Of a stretch of DNA of 32,066 nt, positions 31,856-32,066 are shown in pieces. Position 1 is the first letter of the stretch. Each line of letters opens with the position of its first letter. The notes below the pieces were generated by a model. The model did not search any database, was not told the origin of the DNA, and saw nothing but the letters and a program-made list of their open reading frames with translations. The translations under genes were made by a program, and so were the position numbers. The DNA comes from Dehalococcoidia bacterium (GTDB lineage: Bacteria; Chloroflexota; Dehalococcoidia; Lucifugimonadales; SHYF01): assembly GCA_030651175.1 (NCBI GenBank), contig JAUSCR010000083.1, forward strand, positions 1 to 32,066, in the 5' to 3' direction.

Positions 31856-32066
31856 TTGACCGCTGGCAACGTAGATCCCGCTGGGGAACTCTCGATAGGA
31901 CCTGAGGATGCGAGCAGACCTCGGAGGCAGTTGAAGGGTAGAGGCAGGTTATTGCTGAAGGGACTGGTCGGGCTTGCGTGCGTGGCGTACTTCGCCACCA
32001 GCGCGGTGGTGATAGTCAACGCCTTCGTATGGCTGCCATCGTTCCCCAGCGGGTGGTACCGGATGC
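31856..32066 (+). CDS. Membrane protein, N-terminal part
   Basis: The frame starts at a TTG (LTAGNVDPAGEL) nine bases after GAGGAG and stays open to the window edge. After a charged stretch (RPRRQLKGRGR) comes a hydrophobic helix, LLLKGLVGLACVAYFATSAV, that continues with more hydrophobic residues, then FPSGWYRM. It lies 13 bases after the rhodanese stop, so it is probably co-transcribed, perhaps as a sulfur-related membrane partner. The family cannot be told from 70 residues. Confidence 0.6.
   Translation, partial: MTAGNVDPAGELSIGPEDASRPRRQLKGRGRLLLKGLVGLACVAYFATSAVVIVNAFVWLPSFPSGWYRM

Noticed and set aside
1-32066. CRISPR arrays, tRNA or rRNA genes, prophage
   Set aside because: No evenly spaced direct repeats with unique spacers, no cloverleaf candidates and no phage structural genes were seen by eye.

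Overview
The window reads as a chromosomal segment of a high-GC, uncultured-type bacterium. The most likely group is Chloroflexota, class Dehalococcoidia or a SAR202-like relative. That placement is inference. It rests on the gene mix (HpcH/HpaI aldolases, amidohydrolases, an isolated CoxL-like molybdoenzyme subunit, a DUF6282-like protein, S26B signal peptidases) and on abundant structured intergenic repeats. No rRNA, tRNA or CRISPR array was seen.

Layout. Positions 1-214 hold the tail of an oligopeptide ABC transporter ATPase, followed by a strong hairpin terminator. From 628 to 12807 all genes are on the minus strand: gyrA, a class I glutamine amidotransferase, a TPR protein, a thrB-lysC-GT2-GT2 operon, a PEP mutase/isocitrate lyase family protein with an altered active site, and an orphan large subunit of the xanthine dehydrogenase/CoxL family. 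On the plus strand, 13088-14549 carries two small zinc-ribbon proteins and an HpcH/HpaI aldolase.

Positions 14697-19131 (minus) hold the most distinctive module: two SipW-type (Ser-His) signal peptidases with a TasA/camelysin-like protein, a membrane-anchored protein with a TasA-like C-terminal end, and a secreted protein with three internal repeats. One peptidase carries a single-base frameshift. The TasA-like gene lacks a signal peptide. Similar non-coding sequence lies upstream of both operons.

Positions 19483-22884 (minus) encode an aminotransferase, a 6PGDH/hydroxyisobutyrate-dehydrogenase-like enzyme and a DUF6282-like metal hydrolase. Positions 23426-27784 (plus) encode an amidase, ribonuclease D and an ACMSD-like amidohydrolase. 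Positions 27855-29770 (minus) encode a second amidohydrolase and a second HpcH aldolase, the latter behind a MerR-type promoter candidate. The window closes on the plus strand with a small Cys-rich protein, a tandem rhodanese lipoprotein and the start of a membrane protein.

Intergenic spaces carry several interspersed repeat families. The main one (five copies, about 120-215 bp) folds into successive hairpins, with base changes that keep pairing, and two copies lie between CTAG ends. The metabolic genes suggest amino-acid biosynthesis (aspartate family) beside scattered catabolism of small carboxylic and aromatic-derived compounds. The SipW/TasA module suggests an extracellular fibre or surface-protein system.
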